NCBI GenBank assembly: GCA_947488655.1 | Contig: CANKZZ010000001.1 | Coordinates: 124,001 to 188,000 of the forward strand | Direction: 5' to 3' | Length of the DNA: 64,000 bases | From: an uncultured Psychroserpens sp. | GTDB taxonomy: Bacteria > Bacteroidota > Bacteroidia > Flavobacteriales > Flavobacteriaceae | In this document: positions 37,232 through 45,343 of the stretch, one piece after another | Numbering within the stretch: the first letter of the stretch is position 1 | Layout: the number at the start of each line of letters is the position of its first letter | Translations under genes and position numbers: made by a program | The notes under the pieces: generated by a model | Database searches by the model: none | The model's input: the letters and a program-made list of their open reading frames with translations, nothing else | Told to the model about the DNA's origin: nothing

Positions 37232-39589
37232 TTAAAAATCAATAACACCATCTAAATCGTTATCAGGATCTGCATCGTCATCTCCATTGCCTTCCCATTT
37301 ACTACAATCTACTTCTATAGATAAGTTTGCTGGTCTCTCAAAATTATCTTTAGAGATACCTAACTCTTCATCTCCATAACATGATTTCATATACATTCCC
37401 CAAATTGGTAATGCCATGGATGCGCCTTGACCATAAGAAATATGCTTAAAGTGAGCTGCACGATCTTCGGCACCAACCCAAACACCAGTTACAAGGTTTG
37501 GCACCATACCCATAAACCAACCATCACTTTGGTTTTGTGTGGTTCCTGTTTTTCCTGCTATTGGGTTTGTAAGCTCATAAGGATATCCTGTAATTATTTC
37601 TTTGTACAAAGTTTGGTTTACTCTCCAAGAATCTCTCAGTCTACTACCCGAACCTGCTTCTACTACACCTTGCATTAAGTTTACTGTTGTATAGGCTACC
37701 TCAGCACTTAAAACATCTTTAGTTTCTGGCGTAAATTGATATAAAACTGTACCATTTTTATCTTCAATACGCGTCACCATTACTGGTTTGTTATATACAC
37801 CTTTATTAGCAAAAGTGGCATAAGCTGCAACCATTTCGTATACACTTATATCTGGTGTTCCTAAAGCGATTGCAGGAACTGCTGGAATATCTGCAGTAAT
37901 CCCTAAGTTTTTTGCCATATCTACAACTGGTTCTGGACCCACTTTATCCATTAAACGAGCTGTTGCTGTGTTTACTGAATTTCCTAATGCAGACTTTAAT
38001 GTTAAAAAGCCATCATAACGACCATCAGAGTTTTTGGCTGTCCATGGTAGTGGGTTACCAAATTTATTTGCTTCTATAGTTATTTGTTGTCTTGGTATCG
38101 TATCACACGGTGATAAATGTAATTGGTCAATAGCTGTTGCATACACAAAAGGCTTAAATGTTGAACCTACTTGACGTTTACCTAATTTAACGTGGTCGTA
38201 TTGAAAGTGTCTAAAATTCATACCACCAACCCACGCTTTTACATGACCTGTTTGAGGGTCCATAGACATCATTCCTGGTTGCAAAAATGATTTGTAATAA
38301 CGCATAGAATCTATAGGTTTCATTATAGTATCTATCTCTGATGCTTGACCGTTTTTCCATGCAAAAACACTCATTTGAGTTGGTTTTTGAAACGATGCTT
38401 TGATTTCTTTGTCTGATTTACCTTGAGATTTCATTACTCTCCAACGCTCAGATCGTCTCATCCCAGAATTCATCAACGCTTCAATCTCCTCTTTATCTAA
38501 ATCTAAAAAAGGTGCTGTTTTGTTTCTATCTGGTGTATTTTGATTATCAAACTCTGCTTGTAGTCTTGGCATATGACGTGCCACTGCCTCTTCTGCATAT
38601 TTTTGCATTCTAGAGTCTATGGTAGTATATATTTTAAGACCGTCGTTATATAAATTATATTTTGAGCCATCTGGCTTAGGGTTTTCTTTAATCCAATCTT
38701 TCATAAACTTATCTAGATAGGCTCTAAAGTAAGTTGCAGATCCTTCTCGGTGAGATTCTGGTGAAAAATTTAAATCTAATTCTGTAGCTTGTAAACTGTC
38801 TTTTAATGCTTTAGAAATATACTCGTATTTGTTCATTTGATACAACACTACATTTCTTCTATTCTTTACACCTTCAGGATTTCTTGATGGTATTGGATTA
38901 TATAATGACGAGTTTTTAAACATGCCTACCAACATTGCAGACTCTTTCATATTGAGGTCTATTGGCTCTTTTCCGAAGTAAATACGAGAAGCACTTCTAA
39001 TACCGTCTCCATTGTTTCCAAAGTCGTAAATATTAAAATACATTGCAATAATTTCTTCTTTAGTGTATTGACGTTCTAGTCGTATTGCAATGACCCACTC
39101 TCTCACTTTTTGAAAAATACGCTGAAATTTATTAGAGGATACTTGCTTAGTAAATAATTGTTTTGCTAGTTGTTGTGAAATAGTACTTGCTCCTCCGCCT
39201 TTACCAAACTTTGAGATTGCTCTTAAGGTTCCTCTTAAATCGATACCTGAGTGTTCGTAATGTCTTATATCTTCTGTAGCTACTAAGGCATCTACTAGGT
39301 CTTTTGGTAATTCTGCATAATCTACAGGTGTTCTATTATCATCTAAATAAAACTTACCAAGTGTTTGATTATCTGACGAGATAATTTCTGTTGCTAAAAA
39401 TGTTTTAGGATTTTCTAAAATGGTGTGATCTGGCATTTCTCCCAAAAGTCCCCAAGATGCAAGCAGGAACATAAAATAAAATGCAAATACACCGCCTGTA
39501 AAAATTATCCAGAAACGTCTTACATATTTTGAAAAGTCTTGAGCGTTATTGTTAGCAGTTTTTTTCTTTGCTACTGTTTTTTTTGCCAT
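37232..39589 (-). CDS. Bifunctional penicillin-binding protein 1A
   Basis: 785 residues from ATG 39589; an upstream TTG two codons earlier is less likely. A short basic cytoplasmic tail is followed by one membrane segment (about 30-50). The glycosyltransferase (GT51) domain has TEDIRHYEHSGIDLRGTLRA with the catalytic Glu and STISQQLAKQLF. The transpeptidase domain has SxxK as STFK in KRQVGSTFKPFVYA, SxN as SVN in GNSVNTAT, and KTGT in AGKTGTTQNQSD. It polymerises glycan strands and crosslinks stem peptides in the periplasm. The C-terminus is acidic (DDDADPDNDLDG). It follows gldH by a 2-bp gap, tying cell-wall synthesis to a gliding-motility lipoprotein in one transcript. Confidence 0.96.
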   Translation of the reverse strand: MAKKTVAKKKTANNNAQDFSKYVRRFWIIFTGGVFAFYFMFLLASWGLLGEMPDHTILENPKTFLATEIISSDNQTLGKFYLDDNRTPVDYAELPKDLVDALVATEDIRHYEHSGIDLRGTLRAISKFGKGGGASTISQQLAKQLFTKQVSSNKFQRIFQKVREWVIAIRLERQYTKEEIIAMYFNIYDFGNNGDGIRSASRIYFGKEPIDLNMKESAMLVGMFKNSSLYNPIPSRNPEGVKNRRNVVLYQMNKYEYISKALKDSLQATELDLNFSPESHREGSATYFRAYLDKFMKDWIKENPKPDGSKYNLYNDGLKIYTTIDSRMQKYAEEAVARHMPRLQAEFDNQNTPDRNKTAPFLDLDKEEIEALMNSGMRRSERWRVMKSQGKSDKEIKASFQKPTQMSVFAWKNGQASEIDTIMKPIDSMRYYKSFLQPGMMSMDPQTGHVKAWVGGMNFRHFQYDHVKLGKRQVGSTFKPFVYATAIDQLHLSPCDTIPRQQITIEANKFGNPLPWTAKNSDGRYDGFLTLKSALGNSVNTATARLMDKVGPEPVVDMAKNLGITADIPAVPAIALGTPDISVYEMVAAYATFANKGVYNKPVMVTRIEDKNGTVLYQFTPETKDVLSAEVAYTTVNLMQGVVEAGSGSRLRDSWRVNQTLYKEIITGYPYELTNPIAGKTGTTQNQSDGWFMGMVPNLVTGVWVGAEDRAAHFKHISYGQGASMALPIWGMYMKSCYGDEELGISKDNFERPANLSIEVDCSKWEGNGDDDADPDNDLDGVIDF

Positions 39590-39591
39590 AA

Positions 39592-40095
39592 TCAATTTGT
39601 TTGCGAATGCTCTATCCTAAAACCAACATCTGTGATGCCATCTAATTTTTCTATGCCATTAATACTCCCATTTTCTCTCATGGCATGTTGTATATTAACG
39701 ACGTACTCTCCTTGTTCATCAAATACAAAAGGTTCTTCATGCCCTTTGTACCATAATTTATTTTCTTTAACATCTGTAAATCCTGTTCCTAAAAAGGTAC
39801 CATCTGGATTTGCCATTTTATATGTTAAGGTATCTTTAATTGTTTTACCATTTGGGTAGTTAAGCTCTACAATTAAAAATAGATTACTATACTTATAATC
39901 TTCTGTATTTCTCAAATTTACATACAAATTATAAGCATTAATAGTATCTGGAGGTGTTACTTTAAATGCAATTAAATTATCTTTATCCCACTCACCAGAA
40001 ACAGACTGATACTCGTCAAAAACGCGTTTAGAGTCACAAGATAACATACTCATTATAAGCACTATATATAGTATCCAATACTTATTTTTTTGCAT
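39592..40095 (-). CDS. gldH: Gliding motility lipoprotein GldH
   Basis: 167 residues from ATG 40095, where a lipoprotein signal begins (YIVLIMSMLSC, lipobox Cys at about residue 20). A longer in-frame start at 40176 would remove the signal from the N-terminus and lies inside ricT. GldH features visible: CDSKRVFDEYQSV right after the lipobox and the conserved LIVELNYPNG / TLTYKMANPDG / GFTDVKENKLWYK blocks. GldH is needed for gliding in Flavobacterium and functions with the T9SS/gliding apparatus at the envelope. Its start overlaps the 3' end of ricT by 14 bp. This agrees with the T9SS cargo genes elsewhere in the window. Confidence 0.92.
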   Translation of the reverse strand: MQKNKYWILYIVLIMSMLSCDSKRVFDEYQSVSGEWDKDNLIAFKVTPPDTINAYNLYVNLRNTEDYKYSNLFLIVELNYPNGKTIKDTLTYKMANPDGTFLGTGFTDVKENKLWYKGHEEPFVFDEQGEYVVNIQHAMRENGSINGIEKLDGITDVGFRIEHSQTN

Positions 40096-41260
40096 TACTA
40101 TTAGTTGTGTTTTTTCTACGTTGATTTTGTTTTCCCTTATTATTTCTACGTTTCTTTTTACGTTTTGGACCATCAAAGCGTGTTAAGCTATCTTGTCCCA
40201 CAACGTTTTCGAACTCTGTTTTAGTATCTTCTATTAAAACAGATGCATACTCTTCTAAGCTTGCTACTTTTTCTCTTTTCTTATTTTTTTCGATAATTTC
40301 ATTGGCTTGCTCTGTAGTTAAAACGTGCCAATTCATCCATTCGCCTTCATAAGCATACCAAAGGTGTCCTTTAAAAATATCTGTTTTTTGACAAACTGCT
40401 TTTCCTTTTTCGGTAAACAATTTGGTGTCAGTTTTTGGAAACGCTTTTAAGGCATCTAAATATGCGTCTAGCTCGTAATTAAGACAACACTTTAATTTAC
40501 CACATTGTCCTGCTAATTTTAATGGATTTAATGATAGTTGTTGGTATCTAGCTGCAGATGTGCTTACCGATCTAAAATCTGTTAACCAAGTTGAGCAACA
40601 TAGCTCTCTTCCGCATGATCCTATACCTCCAAGTCTAGCTGCTTCTTGGCGAAAACCAACTTGTTTCATCTCAATACGCGTTCTAAACTCACGTGCAAAT
40701 ACTTTGATGAGCTCTCTAAAATCTACGCGCTCTTCGGCAGTATAGTAAAATGTAGCTTTACTTGCATCTCCTTGATATTCAATATCTGAGATTTTCATTT
40801 TAAGCTTTAAGTCAATAGCAAATTGTCTTGCTTTAACTTTCATTGGCTCTTCTTTGTCTCTTGCTGCAGACCAAATATCTATATCTTTTTGACTTGCTTT
40901 ACGGTAAATTTTCATGACATTTTCTTCGTCATCAATATTTACTTTTTTACGCTTCATTTGTACTCTTACCAACTCTCCAGTAAGTGTTACCATACCTATA
41001 TCATGACCAGAACTGGCCTGAGTAGCTACAATATCTCCAATACTTAAGGTTAAATTTTCGGTGTTTTTGTAGTATAATTTTCTTCCGTTTTTAAAACGCA
41101 CTTCGACACCTATGAAAGGTTCTTGACCTTGCGGTAACGACATGTTAGCCAACCAATCAAAAACAGTGAGTTTATTACAGCTATCTGTACCGCAAGTCCC
41201 ATTGTTTTTGCATCCTTTTGGTTGTCCATCCTTACCAGTTGAGCAACTTTTACAACTCAT
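40082..41260 (-). CDS. ricT: PSP1/RicT family protein
   Basis: 392 residues. The PSP1 C-terminal domain has the cysteine-rich blocks GSCGRELCCSTW and CGKLKCCLNYELD (about residues 218-262), which in the B. subtilis RicT/YaaT complex help hold Fe-S clusters and influence RNase Y/maturation. An extra Cys-rich N-terminus (SCKSCSTGKDGQPKGCKNNGTCG) is a Bacteroidota feature. The C-terminus is very basic (KRKKKRRNN...). It is the first gene of ricT-gldH-PBP1A, preceded by a perfect 28-bp palindrome. Its role in Bacteroidota is not established. Confidence 0.9.
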   Translation of the reverse strand: MSCKSCSTGKDGQPKGCKNNGTCGTDSCNKLTVFDWLANMSLPQGQEPFIGVEVRFKNGRKLYYKNTENLTLSIGDIVATQASSGHDIGMVTLTGELVRVQMKRKKVNIDDEENVMKIYRKASQKDIDIWSAARDKEEPMKVKARQFAIDLKLKMKISDIEYQGDASKATFYYTAEERVDFRELIKVFAREFRTRIEMKQVGFRQEAARLGGIGSCGRELCCSTWLTDFRSVSTSAARYQQLSLNPLKLAGQCGKLKCCLNYELDAYLDALKAFPKTDTKLFTEKGKAVCQKTDIFKGHLWYAYEGEWMNWHVLTTEQANEIIEKNKKREKVASLEEYASVLIEDTKTEFENVVGQDSLTRFDGPKRKKKRRNNKGKQNQRRKNTTNSNAKK

Positions 41261-41275
41261 GAAATTTTATATATA

Positions 41276-41303
41276 ATTTGATATTATGAACATAATATCA
41301 AAT
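41276..41303. promoter_or_regulatory. Perfect 28-bp palindrome just upstream of ricT
   Basis: ATTTGATATTATG and its exact reverse complement are separated by AA, ending 16 bp before the ricT start. A near-consensus -7 element (TATCTTTA on the minus strand, 41336-41329) lies further upstream. The palindrome would therefore be in the 5' leader and could form an RNA hairpin or bind a dimeric repressor. No T-run follows. Confidence 0.65.
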
Positions 41304-41533
41304 GACGATTAATATTAATTTTGAAATGTAAAGATAAGATTATTTATTCATAAAAATAATGCTAGTAGTAGCTATTAACTCACAACTTATAAATTACCTA
41401 TAACATTCTAAATATCAATTATATAAAACTACAATTTCTAGCATACTATTTAAATTTTAAACATAGATTATAACAATAATAAAATATCTCATTATGATTC
41501 GTAAAACCATTATACTAATAAAACTCTGATATT
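41304..41533. other. AT-rich intergenic spacer
   Basis: Lies between ricT and trhO, both transcribed leftwards. Apart from the ricT palindrome at its left edge, a possible ricT -7 element (41329-41336) and the trhO terminator at its right edge, nothing is recognised in it. Confidence 0.5.
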
Positions 41534-41564
41534 AAAAAAGGCTCCCGTAAGGAGCCTTTTTTAT
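41534..41564 (-). terminator. Rho-independent terminator at the end of trhO
   Basis: GGCTCC-TTACG-GGAGCC read on the minus strand with a T-run after it. The upstream side overlaps the trhO stop codon at 41561-41563. A-run and T-run on both sides allow bidirectional action. Confidence 0.88.
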
Positions 41565-42625
41565 TTTGAAAACGATTCAAAAATATTTCTTAAATCTTTT
41601 TTATAGGGTAGATGATCTGCACGACCTTTTTTAAAAATATCATTACTATTACCTTGACCTTTACGAAGCGCTTTTTGCTCTTCAAAAGGTAATCTATTAA
41701 TTTCCATACAATTTGTTGAACAACAATTTTCCATTTGCTCTTTACAGCTTTCACATTGTATAAAAAGTAAGTGACAAGCTTCGTTTGCACAATTAGTGTG
41801 CAAGTCGGCAGGTGCTCCACATTGGTGACAATTGGCTATTACATCATCACTAATACGCTCAGATCTTCGCTCATCAAAAACAAAATTTTTGCCTATAAAC
41901 TTATTTTCTAAGTTATTAGATTCTACTTGCCTTACGTAATTTATAATACCACCATCTAATTGAAACACGTTTTTAAACCCTTTATGCTTGTAGTATGCAC
42001 TTGCTTTTTCGCATCGTATACCACCTGTACAATACATAACAAGATTTTTATCTTCTTTATGTTCTTTTAAATCCTCTTCAATAATATCAAGAGATTCTCT
42101 AAAGGTATCTACATCTGGAGTTACTGCATTTTTAAAATGCCCAATTTCACTCTCATAATGATTTCTCATATCTACCAAAACGGTGTTGGGATCTTCTATA
42201 AGTTCATTAAATTTTAAGGCATCTACATGTACTCCTTTATCTGTAACATCAAAAGTTTCATCATTAAGACCATCTGCTACAATTTTGTTACGCACTTTAA
42301 CTTTAAGTTTTAAGAACGCAAAATTATCATGTTCTATAGCAATGTTTAATCTTACATTTTCAAGAAATGTTATTGTGTCTAAATGATTTTTAAAGCTTGT
42401 GAAATTTTCTGCAGGAACAGAGAGTTGTGCATTTATGCCTTCATGAGCAATATATATTCGCCCTAAGACTTCTAATTCATCCCATGCTAGAAACATGTGA
42501 TTTCTAAAAATTTGAGTGTTGCCAATTTTGGCGTACTTGTAGAAAGAGATTGTTAAGCGTTCTTGTCCCGCTTTTTCAATAAGTTCTGCCCTTTCTTTAG
42601 CACTTAAGTTATTGTACAGTTGCAT
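41561..42625 (-). CDS. trhO: tRNA uridine(34) hydroxylase (rhodanese-fold, YceA)
   Basis: 354 residues. The N-terminal acylphosphatase-like domain has YIAHEGINAQLS. A rhodanese domain (about 140-235) follows, with VDMRNHYESEIGHFKNA and the active-site cysteine in CTGGIRCEKA. The Cys-rich C-terminal tail (CHQCGAP, CESCKEQMENCCS) typical of this family probably binds zinc. It hydroxylates U34 of certain tRNAs to ho5U in an oxygen-dependent manner. ATG at 42625, with a perfect -7 element 34 bp upstream. Monocistronic with its own terminator. Confidence 0.94.
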   Translation of the reverse strand: MQLYNNLSAKERAELIEKAGQERLTISFYKYAKIGNTQIFRNHMFLAWDELEVLGRIYIAHEGINAQLSVPAENFTSFKNHLDTITFLENVRLNIAIEHDNFAFLKLKVKVRNKIVADGLNDETFDVTDKGVHVDALKFNELIEDPNTVLVDMRNHYESEIGHFKNAVTPDVDTFRESLDIIEEDLKEHKEDKNLVMYCTGGIRCEKASAYYKHKGFKNVFQLDGGIINYVRQVESNNLENKFIGKNFVFDERRSERISDDVIANCHQCGAPADLHTNCANEACHLLFIQCESCKEQMENCCSTNCMEINRLPFEEQKALRKGQGNSNDIFKKGRADHLPYKKDLRNIFESFSK

Positions 42626-42658
42626 GCTATACTAATTTTAAGGTTAAAAAATAAGCTG

Positions 42659-42666
42659 CAAAGGTA
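42659..42666 (-). promoter_or_regulatory. Promoter -7 element before trhO
   Basis: TACCTTTG on the minus strand, a perfect TAnnTTTG, 34 bp from the ATG. The -33 element is not clear. Confidence 0.5.
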
Positions 42667-42729
42667 AACAAAGTTTTAAACTCTTGCTGTTAGTTTAAAA
42701 ATTAGACATACTTCACAATAAGGCAAATA

Positions 42730-42767
42730 AAAAAGCCCTGCGGATTTGATATAAACAGGGCTTTTTT
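42730..42767 (-). terminator. Rho-independent terminator after the 30-codon ORF
   Basis: AAGCCCTG / CAGGGCTT 8-bp stem with a 15-base loop, A-run on the left and T-run on the right. No known gene ends here, which supports a transcript coming from the small ORF at 42822-42914. Confidence 0.8.
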
Positions 42768-42821
42768 AGAGGACTAACTCGTTATTAATATTTCTAATTT
42801 ATCTTAAAAATATTGGTCGAG

Positions 42822-42914
42822 TTAGCCACCATCGGCTTTACAGTTACTGTTTATATATACAGTAGCTGAAAGGCCTGAAGTGTTGTTAAAAATAATTTTT
42901 CTAAAAAATCTCAT
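42822..42914 (-). CDS. Candidate small protein of 30 residues
   Basis: ATG at 42914, TAA at 42822-42824. The product begins MRFFRKIIFNN, continues TSGLSATVYI and ends NSNCKADGG. It is basic at the N-terminus, has one cysteine, and ends in Gly-Gly. It is not recognised. Support for being real: an A/T-rich start context usual for Bacteroidota, an intrinsic terminator 55 bp downstream with no other gene to serve, and an inverted repeat (CTAACTCG 42774-42781 / CGAGTTAG 42818-42825) that folds the 3' region including the stop codon. Against: very short and with no promoter of consensus quality seen. It could be a peptide, or the transcript could be a small RNA. Confidence 0.4.
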   Translation of the reverse strand: MRFFRKIIFNNTSGLSATVYINSNCKADGG

Positions 42915-43232
42915 GTTTAATAAGAATTTAAATTTGTTGGATATGCTTTATCCTATCTAAGTCATTAAAAATTTTAACGTATTAAGCACTTTTAAACTAA
43001 GTCGCACACTTTCTAAATTAATAAAAAGTACAAAGTTTTTAGATTTCAATTTGTCAATAATTTTTAATGTTAATATAGATTTAAAGCTTCTTTTTCATAA
43101 CAAGATTTCCCAATCTCAATTGGTAGATGCAAAAAGTTTAAAAAGGTTGCGTCATATGACAAAAAAAATTAAAAGATGTTGTATTTTAGCTACCCCTTTA
43201 TAAGGGTGATTAATTATATAAATAACAAGCAA
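42915..43232. other. Non-coding region between the small ORF and recA
   Basis: About 318 bp, AT-rich, presumably holding the divergent promoters of recA and the small ORF. No SOS-box-like palindrome and no consensus TAnnTTTG were recognised. An in-frame start at 43176 would extend RecA into this region but gives an atypical N-terminus. Confidence 0.5.
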
Positions 43233-44237
43233 ATGAGCAGTGAAAAAGACGCAAAATTAAAAGCACTAAAATTAACTTTAGATAAACTTGATAAGGCATA
43301 CGGTAAAGGAACAGTCATGAAAATGAGTGATCAAGCTGTTGTAGATGTTGATGCTATTTCATCTGGATCTTTAGGTTTAGATATCGCTTTAGGTGTAGGT
43401 GGCTATCCTCGAGGAAGAGTAATAGAAATTTATGGACCAGAATCATCGGGTAAAACCACATTAACTTTACATGCTATTGCTGAGGCTCAAAAAGCTGGTG
43501 GTATAGCTGCATTTATTGATGCGGAGCATGCTTTTGATCGTTTCTATGCTGAAAACTTAAATGTAGACATTGATAATCTTATAATTTCGCAACCTGATAA
43601 TGGTGAGCAAGCATTAGAAATTGCCGATAATCTAATACGATCTGGCGCTATTGATATTGTAGTGATTGACTCTGTTGCTGCTTTGACTCCAAAAAGCGAG
43701 ATTGAGGGAGAAATGGGAGATTCTAAAATGGGATTACATGCTCGTTTAATGTCTCAAGCACTTAGAAAATTAACAGGTTCTATAAGCAAAACAAACTGTA
43801 CCGTAATTTTTATTAACCAATTACGTGAAAAAATTGGAGTAATGTTTGGTAATCCAGAGACTACAACTGGTGGTAATGCTTTAAAGTTTTATGCATCTGT
43901 ACGTTTAGATATTCGTCGTTCTACACAAATAAAAAATACAGATGGTGGTGTAATGGGTAACAAAACCAGAGTTAAGGTTGTTAAAAACAAAGTTGCGCCT
44001 CCTTTTAAAATGTGTGAATTTGATATCATGTATGGTGAAGGGATTTCTAAAGTTGGTGAGATTTTAGATGTGGCTGTAGAGCAAGAAATAGTTAAAAAGA
44101 GTGGGTCATGGTTTAGCTATGGCGATACTAAGTTAGGTCAAGGTAGAGATGCTGTAAAGGCATTAATAAAAGACAATCCTGAGTTGATGGATGAGCTTGA
44201 AGAAAAAGTTCGTGCAACTATTAACTCTAAAGAATAA
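43233..44237 (+). CDS. recA: Recombinase RecA
   Basis: 334 residues from ATG 43233 ([18 protein letters not shown]), the usual start; a 19-residue extension from 43176 is rejected. Walker A is GPESSGKTT (about 62-70), followed by the FIDAEHAFD and [22 protein letters not shown] blocks, L2 loop region [30 protein letters not shown], and the C-terminal domain. It forms filaments on ssDNA for homologous recombination and repair, and is a coprotease where LexA exists. No obvious SOS box was found upstream. A strong terminator follows. Confidence 0.98.
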   Translation: MSSEKDAKLKALKLTLDKLDKAYGKGTVMKMSDQAVVDVDAISSGSLGLDIALGVGGYPRGRVIEIYGPESSGKTTLTLHAIAEAQKAGGIAAFIDAEHAFDRFYAENLNVDIDNLIISQPDNGEQALEIADNLIRSGAIDIVVIDSVAALTPKSEIEGEMGDSKMGLHARLMSQALRKLTGSISKTNCTVIFINQLREKIGVMFGNPETTTGGNALKFYASVRLDIRRSTQIKNTDGGVMGNKTRVKVVKNKVAPPFKMCEFDIMYGEGISKVGEILDVAVEQEIVKKSGSWFSYGDTKLGQGRDAVKALIKDNPELMDELEEKVRATINSKE

Positions 44238-44255
44238 AACACACTTTTATAATAT

Positions 44256-44285
44256 AAAAAATCCCTTTAAAAGGGATTTTTTTGT
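44256..44285 (+). terminator. Rho-independent terminator of recA
   Basis: AATCCCTT-TTA-AAAGGGATT stem (44259-44279) followed by TTTTTTT, about 20 bp after the recA stop. Confidence 0.9.
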
Positions 44286-44360
44286 TTTTAGACGCAACCT
44301 TTTTGTATTTTTTGTATCTACATGATGAAATCATATATGTTGCAAAATTAATTTATATAA

Positions 44361-44777
44361 ATGAAAAAGATTTTTTTACTAAGTTTCTTAGTGTTTTCGA
44401 TGTTGTCTTGTAATGTTTCTGACCAAACACAAAGTTTTTACACAGAAATAATTCCAATTGAGAGTGTTACCATTCCTGAAGAGTTTCAGTTTGGTCAAGT
44501 CTATGAAATAGGTGTTACTTATTTTAGACCTACTGGTTGTCATATATTCAACAATTTTTATTACGATATCAATGAAAATGAACGTACTGTCGCTGTCATT
44601 AATACTGTTTATGACGACCAACCTTGCGAAACTTTTGGAGCTGAAGAAAATGAAGTAGAAGTCTCATTTAACTTTCAAGTTAATAGTTTTGATACTTATA
44701 CTTTTAAGTTCTTTCAAGGACAAGATGACAATGATAATGACCTCTATTATATCGTAGAAGTACCAGTTGTAGAATAA
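44361..44777 (+). CDS. Lipoprotein of unknown function
   Basis: 138 residues. The lipoprotein signal peptide (FLLSFLVFSMLSC, lipobox Cys at residue 17) points to envelope anchoring. The remainder is acidic, predicted beta-rich, with two further cysteines (about residues 60 and 93, in PTGCHIFNN and QPCETFG) that could form a disulfide. No family recognised. It starts 70 bp after the recA terminator and ends 20 bp before an ECF sigma gene, so it may head that transcript and be linked to envelope sensing, though this is only positional. Confidence 0.7.
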   Translation: MKKIFLLSFLVFSMLSCNVSDQTQSFYTEIIPIESVTIPEEFQFGQVYEIGVTYFRPTGCHIFNNFYYDINENERTVAVINTVYDDQPCETFGAEENEVEVSFNFQVNSFDTYTFKFFQGQDDNDNDLYYIVEVPVVE

Positions 44778-44797
44778 ATTAATTAAACTAAAATTAT

Positions 44798-45343
44798 GTG
44801 AGTTTAGACCAACTCATTAAGCGCTGTAAACATAATGATACTCAAGCTCAAAGTCAATTGTACAAGCTATATGCTAGTAAATTGTTTTCGGTTTGTTTGA
44901 AGTATTCGCGCAATTATGTCGAAGCCGAAGATAATTTACAAGATGCGTATTTAACTATTTTTAAAAAAATTGATCAATTTAAAAATAAAGGTTCGCTAGA
45001 AGGCTGGATGAAACGCATAACCATCAACACTGCTTTACAAAGGTATAGAAGTGCTGGTGTTTTTGACATTATAAACGAAGATCAAATTGAAGATGTCACT
45101 GTAGAGGTTAATGACGATGACGATATGAGCATTGACTATCTATTAAACATCATTCAAGAATTACCAGATCGTTATAGATTGGTATTTAATTTATATGCTT
45201 TAGATGATTACTCGCATAAAGAGATTGCTGCGATGTTAAATATATCTACAGGCACATCAAAATCTAACTTGGCGAGAGCTCGTATGATTTTAAAAGATAA
45301 AATAAAACAATATAAGGCGAGTACTAATTCGCAAAGTATGTAA
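44798..45343 (+). CDS. RNA polymerase ECF sigma factor
   Basis: 181 residues. Sigma region 2 (about 20-85) has YSRNYVEAEDNLQDAYLTIFKKIDQF and GWMKRITINTAL. Region 4 (about 125-175) has LPDRYRLVFNLYALDDYSHKEIAAMLNISTGTSKSNLARAR. It directs RNA polymerase to a regulon controlled from the envelope. Start: GTG at 44798; the ATG two bases earlier (44796) is immediately followed by TGA in its own frame, an odd arrangement that may lower initiation. Its stop overlaps the ATG of the next gene (TAATG), whose product has the topology of a membrane partner of the sigma factor. Confidence 0.95.
   Translation: MSLDQLIKRCKHNDTQAQSQLYKLYASKLFSVCLKYSRNYVEAEDNLQDAYLTIFKKIDQFKNKGSLEGWMKRITINTALQRYRSAGVFDIINEDQIEDVTVEVNDDDDMSIDYLLNIIQELPDRYRLVFNLYALDDYSHKEIAAMLNISTGTSKSNLARARMILKDKIKQYKASTNSQSM

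Noticed and set aside
40096-40176. Longer GldH start inside ricT
   Set aside because: The lipoprotein signal begins at 40095; the extension is only the ricT 3' end read in another frame.
43176-43232. N-terminal extension of RecA from an upstream ATG
   Set aside because: The extension is not RecA-like; the product starting at 43233 matches the usual N-terminus.
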